Positions 1-11,659 are shown, counted from the stretch's first letter. The stretch: 64,000 nucleotides of DNA from Lactobacillus gallinarum DSM 10532 = JCM 2011 (GCF_001434975.1 NZ_AZEL01000011.1:1-64000), one strand, 5' to 3'. The notes: generated from the letters alone by a model not told the origin. Made by a program: numbers and translations.

Positions 1-52
1 CATCACCTTGCCATGGTGGGGGTCGCGGGTTCGAATCCCGTCTTCCGCTCCA
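1..52 (+). tRNA. tRNA-Gly (GCC), 5' part missing
   Basis: The 3' portion of a glycine tRNA is cut by the window edge. The visible part begins at the anticodon arm, whose loop TTGCCAT gives anticodon GCC. It continues through the T arm (TTCGAAT loop) and the acceptor strand CTTCCGC, followed by discriminator T and an encoded CCA at 50-52. It is probably the last member of a tRNA cluster, since a terminator follows. Confidence 0.93.
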
Positions 53-60
53 AGATAGAA

Positions 61-87
61 GGCTCACCGAATGGTGAGTCTTTTTTT
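61..87 (+). terminator. Rho-independent terminator after tRNA-Gly
   Basis: CTCACC and GGTGAG form a stem closed by a GAAT tetraloop, followed by seven T. The T run ends at 87 and the next base is the first base of tRNA-Pro. Confidence 0.85.
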
Positions 88-161
<74 letters not shown>

Positions 162-170
162 TTATATTTA

Positions 171-197
171 AGCTGTCTTAATAGACAGCTTTTTTCT
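171..197 (+). terminator. Rho-independent terminator after tRNA-Pro
   Basis: AGCTGTCT and AGACAGCT form an 8-bp stem with a TAAT loop, followed by a T-rich run. It closes the tRNA transcript. Confidence 0.88.
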
Positions 198-209
198 TTT
201 TGCTATAAT
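182..209 (+). promoter_or_regulatory. msrC promoter
   Basis: An extended -10 element TGcTATAAT lies at 201-209, with a near-consensus -35 TAGACA at 182-187 and 16-bp spacing. The -35 overlaps the 3' arm of the preceding terminator. Confidence 0.7.
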
Positions 210-237
210 ACACACTAAAACTATAGGGGACATGAGA

Positions 238-693
238 ATGACAGCTACTACGAAAGAAAATTATGAATTGTTAGTGCAGCAGGCAAAGGCACTAGTTGAT
301 GGCGAAGATGACTGGATTGCCAATACTGCTAATTTATCTGCGCTTTTGTTTAATTCGCTTAATAATGTTAATTTTGCTGGTGTTTATCGCTTTGAAAACG
401 GCGAGTTGATTTTAGGCCCATTCCAAGGGATGCCAGCTTGTGTGCATATTCAAATGGGTAAAGGCGTTTGCGGAACAGCAGCTAAGGAAGAAAAAACGCA
501 AATTGTGCCCAACGTCCATGAATTTGCTGGTCACATCGCTTGCGACAGTGCTTCGAATTCTGAAATCGTCGTGCCTATTTTTAAGGATGAAAAATTATGG
601 GGCGTTTTCGATTTTGATTCTACTAAGCTAAACAATTTTGATGAAACAGATCAAAAATATTTAACTGAAATTGCCGCCGCAATTTTTGATTAA
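238..693 (+). CDS. msrC: Free methionine-(R)-sulfoxide reductase, GAF fold
   Basis: A single-domain GAF protein of 151 residues. It resembles the fRMsr family (E. coli MsrC/YebR, B. subtilis YtsP), cytosolic enzymes that reduce free methionine-R-sulfoxide through cysteine chemistry. The three conserved cysteines are visible in the contexts PACVHIQ, GVCGTA and HIACDSAS, and a GVFDFDS segment follows. The open frame also has an ATG at 232. That codon sits one base from the AGGGGA ribosome binding site (225-230), while ATG 238 is seven bases away and is preferred. It is monocistronic with its own promoter. Peroxide-producing lactobacilli would plausibly use it for oxidative repair. Function is from family membership. 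Confidence 0.88.
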   Translation: MTATTKENYELLVQQAKALVDGEDDWIANTANLSALLFNSLNNVNFAGVYRFENGELILGPFQGMPACVHIQMGKGVCGTAAKEEKTQIVPNVHEFAGHIACDSASNSEIVVPIFKDEKLWGVFDFDSTKLNNFDETDQKYLTEIAAAIFD

Positions 694-704
694 TTGCGCG
701 TTTT

Positions 705-719
705 TGATCATAATGATCA
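705..719. repeat. Short inverted repeat TGATCA-taa-TGATCA
   Basis: Two palindromic TGATCA hexamers are separated by TAA, so the 15 bases form a palindrome. They lie about 30 bases upstream of the candidate clpC promoter. No T run follows, so it is not a good terminator. It could be an operator or a chance repeat. Confidence 0.35.
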
Positions 720-746
720 CGGAGATAAGTTAAATTATTTTACTTA

Positions 747-775
747 CTGACAAAATAAAAGTAAAATACCATAAC
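747..775 (+). promoter_or_regulatory. Candidate clpC promoter
   Basis: CTGACA at 747-752 and CATAAC at 770-775 with 17-bp spacing are the best promoter-like pair before clpC. The -10 is weak. A CtsR heptad repeat is not convincing here. Confidence 0.4.
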
Positions 776-799
776 GTATTTTAAAGGGGTGGTGTTTGT

Positions 800-3280
800 A
801 TGGAAAACTCATATAGTAAAAGCGTTAATCAAGTATTGGAAATTGCACGTGAACAAGCACAGAATTTCCATCATCGCTTAATCGGAACAGAACACGTTTT
901 ATTGGCTTTAGTAATTGAAACAGACGGTGAAGCAGGGAAGATACTTCGTTCATGGGGCTTAACTCCTACTGCTGTGCGTGAAGAAATTGAGCGCTACACC
1001 GGCTACGGTTCAGCACCTAAAGCTAGTTATATGGAAATGTCACCTCGTTTAAGCTTGGCACTAGATTATGCAAAAAGACAAGCCGATCAAGGTGGATATA
1101 AAGAAATTGAAACTAATCATGTTTTGCTTGGAATAACAGCTAGTGAACAAGTCTTGTCGGCCATGATTCTCAAGAATTTAAATGTGGATATTGGTCGCTT
1201 ACGTCAAGATGTTAATGATAGCTTAGATCAGGAACAAGATTTTGGCGACTCAGCAAGCTGGTTAGGTAATAGCAATACAGCTACAGGGCAAAAGAAACGT
1301 AAAAATAGTACTACACCAACTCTAGATAAAGTAGCTGTTAATTTGAATCAACGTACTCGTGAAGGCGGTATTGATCCAGTTATTGGCCGCGAAAAGGAAA
1401 TTAAGCGAGTTATTCAAATTTTGTCTCGTCGTACTAAGAATAATCCAGTTTTAGTAGGTGAACCTGGTGTAGGTAAGACTGCAGTCGCTGAAGCAATTGC
1501 TACAGAAATTGTTAATAAAAGAGTGCCAGAAGATTTACTCAATAAACGAGTAATGGCTCTTAACATGGGCAGTTTAGTAGCAGGTACCAAGTATCGTGGC
1601 GAGTTTGAAGATAGAATGAAGAAGATTTTGGATGAAATTGCTAAAGATGGCAAGGTCATTCTGTTTGTTGATGAAATGCATACTTTGATTGGTGCTGGTG
1701 GTGCTGAAGGAGCAATCGATGCTTCTAATATCTTGAAGCCATCACTTGCTCGTGGCGATATTCAAATGATTGGCGCTACTACATTTGATGAATATCAAAA
1801 GTATATTGAAAAAGATCAAGCATTAGCCCGGCGTTTTCAACAAGTACGTTTGAATGAACCTACTAAGAAAGATACATTGGCTATATTGAAGGGACTTAGA
1901 CCTAAATATGAGAAGTTCCACCATGTAACTATTTCAGATGCCAGTCTTGAGGATGCTGTTGATCTATCTAGCCGTTACATTACCAATCGTTTCTTACCCG
2001 ATAAGGCAATTGATCTGGTAGATGAAGCCAGTGCAGCTGTTAAAATTAAGACTAATGTTGGTTCAAATAAAGATTTAGTTCAAATTAATGAAAAAATAAA
2101 GAGTATTATTGAGCAAAAAAATGAAGCTGCTGCAAGTCAAAACTTTGTTCAGGCTGCGCAACTTCAAGAAGCACAAAATAACTTGCAAATGCAACGAGAA
2201 AAAATGGAAAATGCGCTGCAAGTTAAAGTTAGTGCTGAGGCTATTGTTGAACCAGAAGATATTGCCAAGGTAGTGTCTGATTGGACAGGCGTACCAGTTA
2301 CTCAAATGAAGAGGGATGAGAGTCGCCAATTAGCTAACCTCGAAAGTATTTTGCACAAACGAGTTATTGGACAAGATAAAGCTGTCTCTGCTGTAGCTCG
2401 TGCAATTCGTCGTAGTAGAAGTGGTATTAAAGATGAACGACGCCCAATTGGATCATTCTTATTCTTGGGCCCAACTGGTGTAGGTAAAACGGAACTTGCT
2501 AAGTCAGTTGCAGCCGCAATGTTTGGCTCAGAAGATAATTTGATCAGATTAGATATGTCAGAATATATGGATCAAATCGCTTCCAGCAAGTTAATCGGGT
2601 CAGCACCTGGTTATGTTGGTTATGAAGAGGGCGGTCAACTTTCTGAACAAGTTCGTCGTCATCCATATTCTGTTGTCTTGCTTGATGAAGTTGAAAAAGC
2701 TCACCCAGATGTATTCAATTTACTTTTGCAAGTCTTAGATGAAGGATTTTTGACAGATTCTAAAGGCAGAAAAGTTGATTTTAGAAATACGATTATTATC
2801 ATGACTTCTAATCTGGGATCACGTACTTTATTTGACAGCAAGGCTGTAGGCTTTAATGCTGATAAGGTTGATCAAGCTAAGGCAAGACAAGCTAAGGTAG
2901 AGCAAGCAATTAAACAATTCTTCCGTCCAGAATTTTTGAATAGAATCGATGAGACGATTATCTTTGATGAATTAACTAAGAAACAATTGCGTGACATTGT
3001 TACCTTGTTGACTCATAAATTGGTAGTTCGTTTGCAGAAGAAAGGAATCACACTTAAGATTTCTCGCGCTGCTCTAGATAAAATCGTTCAAGATGGTTAT
3101 GATCCCGAAAATGGTGCTCGACCACTTAGAAGAGCAATTCAAAATGATATCGAAGATAAATTGGCAGAAATGTTGATTACCAGTGAAGTAAAATCAAATG
3201 ATACTTTAAAAATCGGTAGTCAACATGGCCATTTAAAATTTGATGTTGTTTCTGATAAAAAGCTGGTAAAAACTAAGTGA
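800..3280 (+). CDS. clpC: ClpC, AAA+ unfoldase of the Clp protease
   Basis: An 826-residue class I Hsp100 protein that unfolds substrates and feeds them to ClpP in the cytosol. Domains in order: the double Clp-N repeat (about 1-145), AAA1 with Walker A GEPGVGKT near residue 220 and Walker B VDEMH, a UVR-type coiled segment (about 425-460) that marks ClpC, AAA2 with Walker A GPTGVGKT near 557 and LLDEVEKAH, then a C-terminal D2-small domain. A VGF tripeptide near 685 fits the ClpP-docking loop. The ATG is preceded by AAAGGGGTGG. In B. subtilis clpC is in an operon with ctsR, mcsA and mcsB. None of these is adjacent here, and the gene stands alone upstream of rpoB. Confidence 0.95.
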   Translation: MENSYSKSVNQVLEIAREQAQNFHHRLIGTEHVLLALVIETDGEAGKILRSWGLTPTAVREEIERYTGYGSAPKASYMEMSPRLSLALDYAKRQADQGGYKEIETNHVLLGITASEQVLSAMILKNLNVDIGRLRQDVNDSLDQEQDFGDSASWLGNSNTATGQKKRKNSTTPTLDKVAVNLNQRTREGGIDPVIGREKEIKRVIQILSRRTKNNPVLVGEPGVGKTAVAEAIATEIVNKRVPEDLLNKRVMALNMGSLVAGTKYRGEFEDRMKKILDEIAKDGKVILFVDEMHTLIGAGGAEGAIDASNILKPSLARGDIQMIGATTFDEYQKYIEKDQALARRFQQVRLNEPTKKDTLAILKGLRPKYEKFHHVTISDASLEDAVDLSSRYITNRFLPDKAIDLVDEASAAVKIKTNVGSNKDLVQINEKIKSIIEQKNEAAASQNFVQAAQLQEAQNNLQMQREKMENALQVKVSAEAIVEPEDIAKVVSDWTGVPVTQMKRDESRQLANLESILHKRVIGQDKAVSAVARAIRRSRSGIKDERRPIGSFLFLGPTGVGKTELAKSVAAAMFGSEDNLIRLDMSEYMDQIASSKLIGSAPGYVGYEEGGQLSEQVRRHPYSVVLLDEVEKAHPDVFNLLLQVLDEGFLTDSKGRKVDFRNTIIIMTSNLGSRTLFDSKAVGFNADKVDQAKARQAKVEQAIKQFFRPEFLNRIDETIIFDELTKKQLRDIVTLLTHKLVVRLQKKGITLKISRAALDKIVQDGYDPENGARPLRRAIQNDIEDKLAEMLITSEVKSNDTLKIGSQHGHLKFDVVSDKKLVKTK

Positions 3281-3296
3281 TATCAGGCATTAGACC

Positions 3297-3325
3297 TTGA
3301 CAAAAAGTAGAAAAAGGCATATAAT
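3297..3325 (+). promoter_or_regulatory. rpoBC promoter, full consensus
   Basis: TTGACA at 3297-3302 and TATAAT at 3320-3325 are separated by exactly 17 bases, a perfect sigma-A promoter. It lies just after the clpC stop and gives a leader of about 170 nucleotides before rpoB. Confidence 0.93.
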
Positions 3326-3331
3326 TTTTGC

Positions 3332-3426
3332 TGGTTTAAAAAGACTGAGATTCAGGATTTTGCTGATCTATTGTCCAGCAAAATGATAAGGACAAAAACG
3401 AAAAAGCTTCGTTTTTGTCTTTTTTA
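3332..3426 (+). ncRNA. rpoB 5' leader, Lacto-rpoB-type element with terminator
   Basis: The predicted leader of rpoB contains a stem ATTTTGCTG (3357-3365) with CAGCAAAAT (3376-3384), then a strong terminator hairpin GACAAAAACGAA/TTCGTTTTTGTC at 3391-3418 with a T run. The loop of the first hairpin contains TTGTCC (3371-3376), which is complementary to GGACAA (3390-3395) at the foot of the terminator. That allows a competing pairing typical of attenuators. A conserved Lacto-rpoB RNA motif has been described in the 5' UTRs of rpoB in lactic acid bacteria. Position and lineage match, but I could not align to the covariance model. Confidence 0.65.
3390..3426 (+). terminator. Terminator/attenuator hairpin in rpoB leader
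   Basis: A 12-bp perfect stem (GACAAAAACGAA with its complement) with a 5-base loop, followed by a run of T to 3426. It sits between the rpoB promoter and start codon, so it must be read through for RNA polymerase synthesis. Confidence 0.85.
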
Positions 3427-3502
3427 TGCCTAAAATTGCAGTTTTTTGAATTTGTAACAGAAATGTAATATTTGCTTTCTTAGACAGAAAGGATGTTTTT
3501 CC

Positions 3503-6500
3503 TTGTTAAATGGACACGTAGTGAACTACGGTAAGCATCGAACTAGACGTAGCTTCTCTCGCATTAAAGAAGTATTGAAGCTCCCTAACTTAACTGATGT
3601 TCAAACCGAATCATATAAGTGGTTTCTTGATAAAGGCATTAAAGAAGTCTTTGATGACATCATGCCTATTAGTGACTTCTCAGGTAAGCTTTCATTAGAA
3701 TATGTTGGCTACAAGCTTCAAAAGCCTAAGTATACAGTTGATGAAGCTCGTGATCATGATGCAACTTATGCTGCACCAATGCACGTAACTTTGAAGCTTA
3801 CTAACCAAGAAACTGGTGAAATTAAGACTCAAGATGTATTCTTTGGCGATTTACCATTAATGACTGAATCAGGTTCATTTATCGTCAATGGTGCCGAAAG
3901 AGTTATTGTTTCTCAATTAGTAAGATCTCCAGGTGTGTACTACACTGGTGATTACGACAAGAATGGTCGTCAAATCTTTGGTACTACTGTTATTCCTAAC
4001 CGTGGTGCTTGGCTTGAATATGAAACTGATGCTAAGAATGTTTCATTCGTTCGTGTAGACCGTACTCGTAAGTTGCCACTTACTGTTTTAATTAGAGCTA
4101 TGGGTATTGGCTCAGACAGTGACATCATCGATATGTTTGGTCAAAGCGATACTTTGCAATTTACTTTGGACAAAGATGTTCACAAGAATCCAGCAGATTC
4201 TCGTGTAGCCGAAGCTTTAAAGGATATTTACGAAAGATTACGTCCAGGTGAACCTAAGACAACTGATTCATCACGTTCACTTTTGTATGCTCGTTTCTTC
4301 GATCCACGTCGTTATGATTTAGCACCAGTTGGTCGTTACAAGATCAACAAGAAGCTTTCTCTTAAGAATCGTTTGTATGGTCAAACTTTAGCTGAAACTT
4401 TGGCTGATCCAGATACTGGTGAAATCATTGCTAAGAAGGATACTGTTGTTACTCACGAAGTAATGGACAAGTTAGCTCCATACCTTGATCGTGATGACTT
4501 CAAGATGGTAACTTACCAACCTTCAAAGGAAGGCGTATTACCAGATCCTATTACAGTTCAAGAAATTAAGGTTTACTCAAAGGTAGATCCTGAACGTGAA
4601 GTCAAGTTAATGTCAAATGGTCACATTGCTGCAGATGTTAAGCATTTAACTCCAGCAGATGTTTTGGCTTCAATCAACTACTTCTTCGCATTGCAAGACA
4701 AGATCGGTACAACTGATGATATTGACCACTTGGGTAACCGTCGTATTCGTCGTGTTGGTGAACTTCTTCAAAACCAATTCAGAATCGGTTTGGCAAGAAT
4801 GGAACGTGTTGTTCGTGAAAGAATGTCAATCCAAGATCCTTCAACTGTTACTCCACAACAATTGATCAATATTCGTCCAATTGTTGCAAGTATCAAGGAA
4901 TTCTTCGGTTCATCACAACTTTCACAGTTCATGGATCAACACAACCCATTGGGTGAATTGACTCACAAGCGTCGTATGTCAGCCTTAGGGCCTGGTGGTT
5001 TGACTCGTGACCGTGCTGGATATGAAGTTCGTGACGTTCACTATACTCACTATGGTCGTTTATGTCCTATCGAAACTCCAGAAGGTCCTAACATTGGGTT
5101 GATTAACTCACTTGCTTCATACGCAATCATTAACAAGTATGGTTTCATCGAAACTCCATACCGTCGTGTATCTTGGAAGACCCACAAGGTTACTGACAAG
5201 ATCGACTACTTGACTGCTGATGAAGAAGATAACTACATCATTGCTGGTGCTAACACTCCTTTGAATGATGATGGTTCATTTAAGAGTGATTTAATCTTAG
5301 CTCGTCAAAAGGAAGATAACGTCGAAGTTACTCCAGACAAGATTGACTACATGGACGTTATTCCTAAACAAGTTGTTTCTGTAGCTTCAGCATGTATCCC
5401 ATTCCTTGAAAACGATGACTCTAACCGTGCTTTGATGGGTGCCAACCAGCAACGTCAGGCTGCTCCTTTGATCAATCCACATGGCTCACTTGTTGGTACT
5501 GGTATGGAATATCGTGCAGCTCACGATTCAGGTGCTGCCTTAGTAGCTAAGGATGCTGGTACTGTTGAATACGTAGATGCAAACGAAATCCGTATTAGAC
5601 GTGAAGATGGTACTTTAGACAAGTACACTCTTGAAAAGTATCGTCGTTCAAACAACTCTAAGTCATACAACCAAACTCCTAATGTTAAGTTGGGTGATCA
5701 TGTTGATGCTAGTGATGTTATTGCTAACGGTCCAACTATGGATCATGGTGAACTTGCTTTAGGTCAAAACCCACTTATTGCCTTCATGACTTGGAACATG
5801 TACAACTATGAAGATGCCATCATGCTTTCAGAACGTTTGGTTAAGGATGATGTTTATACTTCAATTAGTATTGAAGACTACGAATCAGAAGCTCGTGATA
5901 CTAAGCTTGGTCCTGAAGAAATCACAAGAGAACTTCCTAACATCGGTGAAGATGCTTTGAAGGACCTTGATGCTGATGGTATTGTCCGCGTCGGTGCTGA
6001 AGTTCACGATGGTGATATTTTGGTAGGTAAGGTAACTCCTAAGGGCGTAACTGAATTATCTGCTGAAGAAAGATTACTTCACGCTATCTTTGGTGAAAAA
6101 GCTCGTGAAGTTCGTGATACTTCACTTCGTGTACCACACGGTGGTGGCGGTATCGTTCAAGACGTTAAGGTTTACACCCGTGAAGCCGGCGATGAACTTT
6201 CACCAGGTGTTAATACTATGGTTCGTGTTTACATTGCACAAAAGAGAAAGATTCAAGTTGGGGACAAGATGTCTGGTCGTCACGGTAACAAGGGTACTGT
6301 TGCTGCTGTCGTTCCAGAAGAAGATATGCCATACTTACCAGATGGTACTCCAGTAGATATCTGTTTGAACCCAATGGGTGTTCCATCACGTATGAACATT
6401 GGACAGCTTCTTGAATTGCACTTGGGTGCTGCAGCACGTCAATTAGGTATTCACGTAGCTACTCCAGTATTTGATGGTGCTAATGAAAGTGATGTTTGGG

Positions 6501-7144
6501 ACACTGTTCGTCAAGCTGGTGTTGATAAAGACGGTAAGACTGTTATCTACGATGGTCGTACCGGTGAACCATTCCACAACCGTGTTTCAGTTGGTGTCAT
6601 GCACTACTTGAAACTTACTCACATGGTTGATGACAAGATCCACGCACGTTCAATTGGGCCTTACTCATTGGTTACTCAACAACCTTTGGGTGGTAAAGCT
6701 CAGTTTGGTGGTCAGCGTTTCGGTGAAATGGAAGTTTGGGCCCTTGAAGCTTATGGTGCAGCTTACACATTGCAAGAAATCTTGACTTATAAGTCAGATG
6801 ACGTTGTTGGTCGTGTAAAGGCATATGAAGCAATTGTTAAGGGCGAAAGAATTCCTAAGCCAGGTGTTCCAGAATCATTCCGTGTGCTTGTTAAGGAACT
6901 TCAATCATTAGGTTTGGATATTCGTGTTCTTGATATGAATCATAATGAAATTGAACTTCGTGATATGGATGAAGATTCAAGTGAACATTTAAACATTGAT
7001 TCATTGTCACGTATGGCAGAAGAACAAGAAAAAAAGAAGTTAGCCGAAGAAACTGGAAAATCAGAAGATAAAAAAGACGATAAGAAAGATGCAGATAAGC
7101 CAGTAGCTCCTGCAGATGAATCTGACGACAAAGTTTCTAAATAG
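3503..7144 (+). CDS. rpoB: RNA polymerase beta subunit
   Basis: A 1213-residue catalytic subunit of RNA polymerase. The rifampicin region (about 470-510) reads [23 protein letters not shown]. The residues equivalent to E. coli Q513, D516, H526 and S531 are all the sensitive type. The [15 protein letters not shown] block and the C-terminal [21 protein letters not shown] segment are present. The tail after about 1180 is acidic and lysine-rich, as usual in lactobacilli. Start is TTG 3503, eight bases after AAAGGATG; no ATG suits the conserved N-terminus. It is the first gene of the rpoBC operon, with rpoC 15 bases downstream. Confidence 0.98.
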   Translation: MLNGHVVNYGKHRTRRSFSRIKEVLKLPNLTDVQTESYKWFLDKGIKEVFDDIMPISDFSGKLSLEYVGYKLQKPKYTVDEARDHDATYAAPMHVTLKLTNQETGEIKTQDVFFGDLPLMTESGSFIVNGAERVIVSQLVRSPGVYYTGDYDKNGRQIFGTTVIPNRGAWLEYETDAKNVSFVRVDRTRKLPLTVLIRAMGIGSDSDIIDMFGQSDTLQFTLDKDVHKNPADSRVAEALKDIYERLRPGEPKTTDSSRSLLYARFFDPRRYDLAPVGRYKINKKLSLKNRLYGQTLAETLADPDTGEIIAKKDTVVTHEVMDKLAPYLDRDDFKMVTYQPSKEGVLPDPITVQEIKVYSKVDPEREVKLMSNGHIAADVKHLTPADVLASINYFFALQDKIGTTDDIDHLGNRRIRRVGELLQNQFRIGLARMERVVRERMSIQDPSTVTPQQLINIRPIVASIKEFFGSSQLSQFMDQHNPLGELTHKRRMSALGPGGLTRDRAGYEVRDVHYTHYGRLCPIETPEGPNIGLINSLASYAIINKYGFIETPYRRVSWKTHKVTDKIDYLTADEEDNYIIAGANTPLNDDGSFKSDLILARQKEDNVEVTPDKIDYMDVIPKQVVSVASACIPFLENDDSNRALMGANQQRQAAPLINPHGSLVGTGMEYRAAHDSGAALVAKDAGTVEYVDANEIRIRREDGTLDKYTLEKYRRSNNSKSYNQTPNVKLGDHVDASDVIANGPTMDHGELALGQNPLIAFMTWNMYNYEDAIMLSERLVKDDVYTSISIEDYESEARDTKLGPEEITRELPNIGEDALKDLDADGIVRVGAEVHDGDILVGKVTPKGVTELSAEERLLHAIFGEKAREVRDTSLRVPHGGGGIVQDVKVYTREAGDELSPGVNTMVRVYIAQKRKIQVGDKMSGRHGNKGTVAAVVPEEDMPYLPDGTPVDICLNPMGVPSRMNIGQLLELHLGAAARQLGIHVATPVFDGANESDVWDTVRQAGVDKDGKTVIYDGRTGEPFHNRVSVGVMHYLKLTHMVDDKIHARSIGPYSLVTQQPLGGKAQFGGQRFGEMEVWALEAYGAAYTLQEILTYKSDDVVGRVKAYEAIVKGERIPKPGVPESFRVLVKELQSLGLDIRVLDMNHNEIELRDMDEDSSEHLNIDSLSRMAEEQEKKKLAEETGKSEDKKDDKKDADKPVAPADESDDKVSK

Positions 7145-7159
7145 TAGGAGGTTAAACTT

Positions 7160-10100
7160 TTGATCGACGTAAATAAATTTGAAAGTATGCAAATTGGTCT
7201 TGCATCACCTAACAAGATCAGAAGCTGGTCATATGGTGAAGTTAAGAAGCCTGAAACCATCAACTACCGTACTTTAAAACCTGAAAAAGATGGTCTATTT
7301 GATGAAAGAATCTTTGGACCAACTAAAGATTGGTCATGTGCCTGTGGTAAATATAAGGGTGTTAGATACCGTGGCATCGTTTGTGACCGTTGCGGTGTTG
7401 AAGTTACTTCTTCAAAAGTAAGAAGAGAACGTATGGGACACATTGAATTAGCTGCCCCTGTAACCCACATTTGGTACTTCAAAGGTATCCCTTCAAGAAT
7501 GGGTTTAGTATTGGATATTTCTCCAAGATTGCTTGAAGAAGTTATCTACTTTGCTGCATATATCGTAATTGATCCAGGTGATACTGATCTTGAGCCTAAG
7601 CAATTATTAACTGAAGCAGAATACCGTGAACAAAAAGCTAAATACGGTAACCGTTTTGAAGCTAAGATGGGTGCTGAAGCTATTCGCGAATTGCTCAAGA
7701 AAGTTGACCTTGATAAAGAAGTTAAAGATTTGAAGAAAGAGCTTCAAACCGCAACTGGTCAAAAACGTACTCGTGCAATTAGACGTTTGGATATTTTGGA
7801 CGCATTTAAGAATTCAGGTAATAAGCCTGAATGGATGGTTATGGATGCAGTTCCAGTTATTCCACCAGATCTTCGTCCAATGGTTCAACTTGAAGGTGGC
7901 CGTTTTGCTACCTCAGATTTGAACGATTTATATAGACGTGTAATTAACCGTAACAATCGTTTGAAGAGATTGCTTGATTTGAACGCTCCTAACATCATCG
8001 TTCAAAACGAAAAGCGTATGCTTCAAGAAGCTGTTGATGCTTTGATTGACAACGGTCGTCGTGGTCGTCCAGTTGTTGGACCAGGTAACCGTCCACTTAA
8101 GTCACTTTCACACATGCTTAAGGGTAAGCAAGGTCGTTTCCGTCAAAACTTGCTTGGTAAGCGTGTTGACTACTCCGGTCGTTCAGTTATCGATGTTTCA
8201 CCAAAATTGAAGTTCTATCAATGTGGTGTTCCACGTCCAATGGCTTTGGAATTATTTAAGCCATTTGTAATGCACGAATTGGTTAAGCGCGGTATTGCTT
8301 CTAACATTAAGAATGCTAAGCGTAAGATTGATCGTGAAGATGATGATATTTGGGATGTACTTGAAGACGTTATTAAGGAACGTCCAGTTCTTTTGAACCG
8401 TGCACCTACTCTTCACCGTTTGAGTATTCAAGCATTTGAACCAGTTTTAGTACCAGGTAAGTCAATCAGACTTCACCCATTAGCTTGTGAAGCCTACAAT
8501 GCCGACTTCGATGGTGACCAGATGGCCATCCACGTACCACTTTCTGATGAAGCTGTTGCTGAATCTCGTTTACTTATGCTTGCTGCTCACCACATCTTGG
8601 CTCCTAAGGATGGTAAGCCAATCGTTACTCCATCACAGGATATCGTTTTGGGTAACTACTGGTTGACTCAAGCTGAACGTGGTCGTGAAGGTGAAGGCAT
8701 GATCTTTAGTTCACCAGCTGAAGCAACTGTAGCTTATGAAAATGGTGATATTCACTACCATACTATTATTGGTATGTCAGCTGATGCTATGCCTAAGAAG
8801 CCATGGCCACAAGGTCATGAACATGGCATTTTCATTACTACATACGGTAAGCTTGTCTTTAACCAATTATTCCCAGATGATTACTTCTACATCAATGAAC
8901 CAAGTGAAGAAAACTTAAATAATCCTTTGGATGCTAAGTACTTCTTAGGTGAGGGTCAAGATATTCATGACAAGATTGATGAAGTTGGCGATGATTTAAT
9001 TGCTACACCATTCAAGAGTAGTTTCTTGTCAGACTCTATTGCTACTATCTACAAGTACTACAAGGTTCAAAGAACTTCAGAATACTTGGATGACTTGAAG
9101 AAGTTAGGTTACACTAGTTCAACTACTTCAGGTATTACTATTGGTATGAATGACGTTCCAGAAATTCAAGATAAGGATGAAAAGGTAGCTAAGGCACGTA
9201 AGCAAGTTGATATTGTTTCTAAGCAATTCAGACGTGGTTTAATTACTGAACAAGAACGTCACGACCGGGTAATTAGTATTTGGAATGCATGTAAGGATGA
9301 AATCCAAAACGAAATTGCTCAAATTCACTCACCACGTAACCCAATTTCAATCATGGCCGACTCAGGTGCCCGTGGTAACATTTCTAACTTTACTCAGTTA
9401 GCTGGTATGCGTGGTTTGATGGCTACTCCTAACGGTGGTTTGTTCGAAATTCCTGTTACTTCAAACTTCAAGGAAGGTTTGTCAGTATTGGAATTATTCA
9501 TGTCCACTCACGGTGCTCGTAAGGGTATGACGGATACTGCCTTGAAGACTGCTCAGTCAGGTTACTTAACTCGTCGTTTGGTTGATGTTGCTCAGGACGT
9601 TATTATTCGTGATGATGATTGTGGTACTGATCGTGGTATTACAGTTAGCGCCATCATGGAAGGTGACGAAATGATCGAACCATTATTTGATCGTTTGGTT
9701 GGTCGTTTCACTGCTGAAACAGTTAAGGATCCTAAGACTGGTGAAGCTATTGTTGGCAGAGATGTCATGATGGATGAAAACATGGCTCATAAGATCTGTG
9801 ATGCAGGAGTAACCCATGTTAAGATTCGTTCAATTCTTACCTGTGATACTCCACACGGTGTATGTCGCAAGTGTTACGGTATGAACCTTGCTACTGGTGA
9901 AGAAGTTGAAGTTGGTGAAGCAGTAGGTACTGTTGCCGCTCAATCAATTGGTGAACCTGGTACTCAGCTTACTTTGAGAACTTTCCACAACGGTGGTGTT
10001 GCCGGTGCCGAAGATATTACTCAAGGTTTGCCTCGTGTGCAAGAATTGTTCGAAGCACGTAACCCTAAGGGTCGTGCAACCATTTCTGAAGTAGATGGTG

Positions 10101-10813
10101 TAATTGATTCAATTCAAGAAAATCCAGCAGAACATACTCGTGAAATTACTGTTAAAGGTAAGATTGATACTAGAAGTTACAGTGTTCCTTACACTGCTTC
10201 TGTTGCTGTATCTGAAGGCGATTATGTTCACCGTGGTGATAAGTTGACTCTCGGTTCTGTTGATCCTAAGGAATTGATCCAAGTTACTGATACTTTAACT
10301 ACTGAAAAGTACATCTTGGCTGAAGTTCAAAAGGCATATAGAATGCAGGGTGTAGACATTGCCGACAAGCACGTCGAGGTATTGACTCGTCAAATGCTTC
10401 AAAAGGTACGTGTCCTTGATCCAGGTGAAACTGACATCTTGCCAGGTGAAGTTATGGATATCGGTCAATTTAGAGACCGTAACAAGGAAGTTATTATTTC
10501 TGGTGGTATTCCAGCAACTGCACAAAGCGTTATCTTGGGTATTACTAAGGCTGCTTTGGAAACTAATAGTTTCTTGTCAGCTGCTTCATTCCAGGAAACT
10601 ACTCGTGTTCTTACTGATGCTTCAATCAGAGGTAAGAATGATCCACTTCTTGGACTTAAGGAAAACGTTATTATCGGTAAGATTATTCCAGCTGGTACTG
10701 GTATGCCTGTATACCGCAGCATGGAACCTGAAGCTGACGTTAAGAAGCCAGATTCAGTTTACTCAATTGCTGATATTGAAAAGCAAATGAAAGAAAAAGA
10801 ACAAAGTAAGTAA
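7160..10813 (+). CDS. rpoC: RNA polymerase beta' subunit
   Basis: A 1217-residue largest subunit. The N-terminal zinc site is visible as CACGKYKG...CDRCG near residues 60-80. The catalytic magnesium motif [10 protein letters not shown] is near 449, and the second zinc cluster ([13 protein letters not shown]) near 890. The bridge-helix/trigger-loop region (GARGN and onwards) and the C-terminal beta-barrel region are intact. Start is TTG 7160, preceded by TAGGAGG. It is co-transcribed with rpoB, and a terminator follows within 20 bases. Confidence 0.98.
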   Translation: MIDVNKFESMQIGLASPNKIRSWSYGEVKKPETINYRTLKPEKDGLFDERIFGPTKDWSCACGKYKGVRYRGIVCDRCGVEVTSSKVRRERMGHIELAAPVTHIWYFKGIPSRMGLVLDISPRLLEEVIYFAAYIVIDPGDTDLEPKQLLTEAEYREQKAKYGNRFEAKMGAEAIRELLKKVDLDKEVKDLKKELQTATGQKRTRAIRRLDILDAFKNSGNKPEWMVMDAVPVIPPDLRPMVQLEGGRFATSDLNDLYRRVINRNNRLKRLLDLNAPNIIVQNEKRMLQEAVDALIDNGRRGRPVVGPGNRPLKSLSHMLKGKQGRFRQNLLGKRVDYSGRSVIDVSPKLKFYQCGVPRPMALELFKPFVMHELVKRGIASNIKNAKRKIDREDDDIWDVLEDVIKERPVLLNRAPTLHRLSIQAFEPVLVPGKSIRLHPLACEAYNADFDGDQMAIHVPLSDEAVAESRLLMLAAHHILAPKDGKPIVTPSQDIVLGNYWLTQAERGREGEGMIFSSPAEATVAYENGDIHYHTIIGMSADAMPKKPWPQGHEHGIFITTYGKLVFNQLFPDDYFYINEPSEENLNNPLDAKYFLGEGQDIHDKIDEVGDDLIATPFKSSFLSDSIATIYKYYKVQRTSEYLDDLKKLGYTSSTTSGITIGMNDVPEIQDKDEKVAKARKQVDIVSKQFRRGLITEQERHDRVISIWNACKDEIQNEIAQIHSPRNPISIMADSGARGNISNFTQLAGMRGLMATPNGGLFEIPVTSNFKEGLSVLELFMSTHGARKGMTDTALKTAQSGYLTRRLVDVAQDVIIRDDDCGTDRGITVSAIMEGDEMIEPLFDRLVGRFTAETVKDPKTGEAIVGRDVMMDENMAHKICDAGVTHVKIRSILTCDTPHGVCRKCYGMNLATGEEVEVGEAVGTVAAQSIGEPGTQLTLRTFHNGGVAGAEDITQGLPRVQELFEARNPKGRATISEVDGVIDSIQENPAEHTREITVKGKIDTRSYSVPYTASVAVSEGDYVHRGDKLTLGSVDPKELIQVTDTLTTEKYILAEVQKAYRMQGVDIADKHVEVLTRQMLQKVRVLDPGETDILPGEVMDIGQFRDRNKEVIISGGIPATAQSVILGITKAALETNSFLSAASFQETTRVLTDASIRGKNDPLLGLKENVIIGKIIPAGTGMPVYRSMEPEADVKKPDSVYSIADIEKQMKEKEQSK

Positions 10814-10828
10814 AATTTAGTTCTTATA

Positions 10829-10867
10829 AAAAGCGTTTCTATTCATAAAGAATAGGAACGCTTTTTT
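10829..10867. terminator. rpoC terminator, overlapping comC 3' end
   Basis: AAAAGCGTT and AACGCTTTTTT flank an inner CTATTC/GAATAG stem with an ATAAA loop. A-rich and T-rich flanks make it potentially bidirectional. The stop codon of the convergent comC gene (10866-10868) begins inside the T run. Confidence 0.88.
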
Positions 10868-11549
10868 AGTTTGAAAATTGTGTTAGAACTAAACCTAAGA
10901 AAATAAATGGTATGAAAGGATAATGATAGTTGGAATCTTTATGTTCAATTACGAAAAATAATAAAAGTGAGAAGCAAGCAAATAAAAATATTATGTTAGC
11001 AATAGAAGGAGTTAAGTAACTGGCAATAGTGAGATAAATTAATAGGTCGCCTAGCCCCATTTTATGCTTAAAAATATTCCAACTGAAAATTGAAATAATT
11101 AATATAAGAGAAATAAAATCTAAGGTCGTAAAAGCAGAGAACTTATTTTCTAAGATAGCGATAGTTATTGCAGGAAAAAGAAAGAAAAGATCAAATTCTT
11201 TTTCATAAAAATCAGCGATAGCCGTCAAAAGAAGAGAGGAAAGAAACACAGAAGATGTGATGCCACTAATAGAGCTGAAGTCAATCAAAGAAAAGGCAAA
11301 TCCTCCAACTAATTCAAACAGAAATAATTCACTTGGAATAGATTGTTTACAATAATGACAACGTCCTTTCAATAATAAGTAAGAAATAAGAGGAATCTCG
11401 TCCAGCAAAGATAATTCAAAGTGACAATTTTTGCAATAAGAGCGAGAAAAAATGAAATTTCTGTTCTCCCATCGATCAAAAACTACTGCCATGTGGGATG
11501 CAATACAAGTTCCAATTGCAAAATTAGTAAAAGTATAAATTAAATTCAA
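10866..11549 (-). CDS. comC: Prepilin peptidase, A24 family (ComC-like)
   Basis: A 227-residue polytopic membrane aspartyl protease that cleaves and methylates type IV prepilin-like pseudopilins of the competence machinery. The N-terminal zinc-binding pair CKNC...CHYC lies about residues 39-69. The two catalytic aspartates are in IADFYEKEFD and MGLGDLL, the GxGD signature. Hydrophobic segments flank them. Start is TTG, with GAGGTGA five bases upstream. It is convergent to rpoC and divergent from rpsL. Comparable genes in lactobacilli are often intact although transformation is rarely shown, so competence is unproven. Confidence 0.88.
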   Translation of the reverse strand: MNLIYTFTNFAIGTCIASHMAVVFDRWENRNFIFSRSYCKNCHFELSLLDEIPLISYLLLKGRCHYCKQSIPSELFLFELVGGFAFSLIDFSSISGITSSVFLSSLLLTAIADFYEKEFDLFFLFPAITIAILENKFSAFTTLDFISLILIISIFSWNIFKHKMGLGDLLIYLTIASYLTPSIANIIFLFACFSLLLFFVIEHKDSNYHYPFIPFIFLGLVLTQFSN

Positions 11550-11612
11550 AAAATCACCTCACTATTTAATACGCAAAAAATCATTGTTTTTCTTTTTTTA
11601 TTTTGAAAAAGT

Positions 11613-11640
11613 TTGATTTCTATTAAAAACCGAGTACAAT
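11613..11640 (+). promoter_or_regulatory. rpsL (str operon) promoter
   Basis: TTGATT at 11613-11618 and TACAAT at 11635-11640 with 16-bp spacing. The sequence after the -10 (ACAATAGT) is shared with the rpsJ promoter. Confidence 0.75.
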
Positions 11641-11659
11641 AGTGTTTGTATGTTTTGAA

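Noticed and set aside
740-775. Possible CtsR heptad repeat before clpC
   Set aside because: TGACAAA and AGTAAAA are present but with wrong spacing and two mismatches to the GGTCAAA consensus.
4890-5060. Possible rifampicin-resistance change in RpoB
   Set aside because: Residues equivalent to Q513, D516, H526 and S531 are the sensitive type. His and Gly at the 518 and 522 equivalents probably reflect lineage differences.
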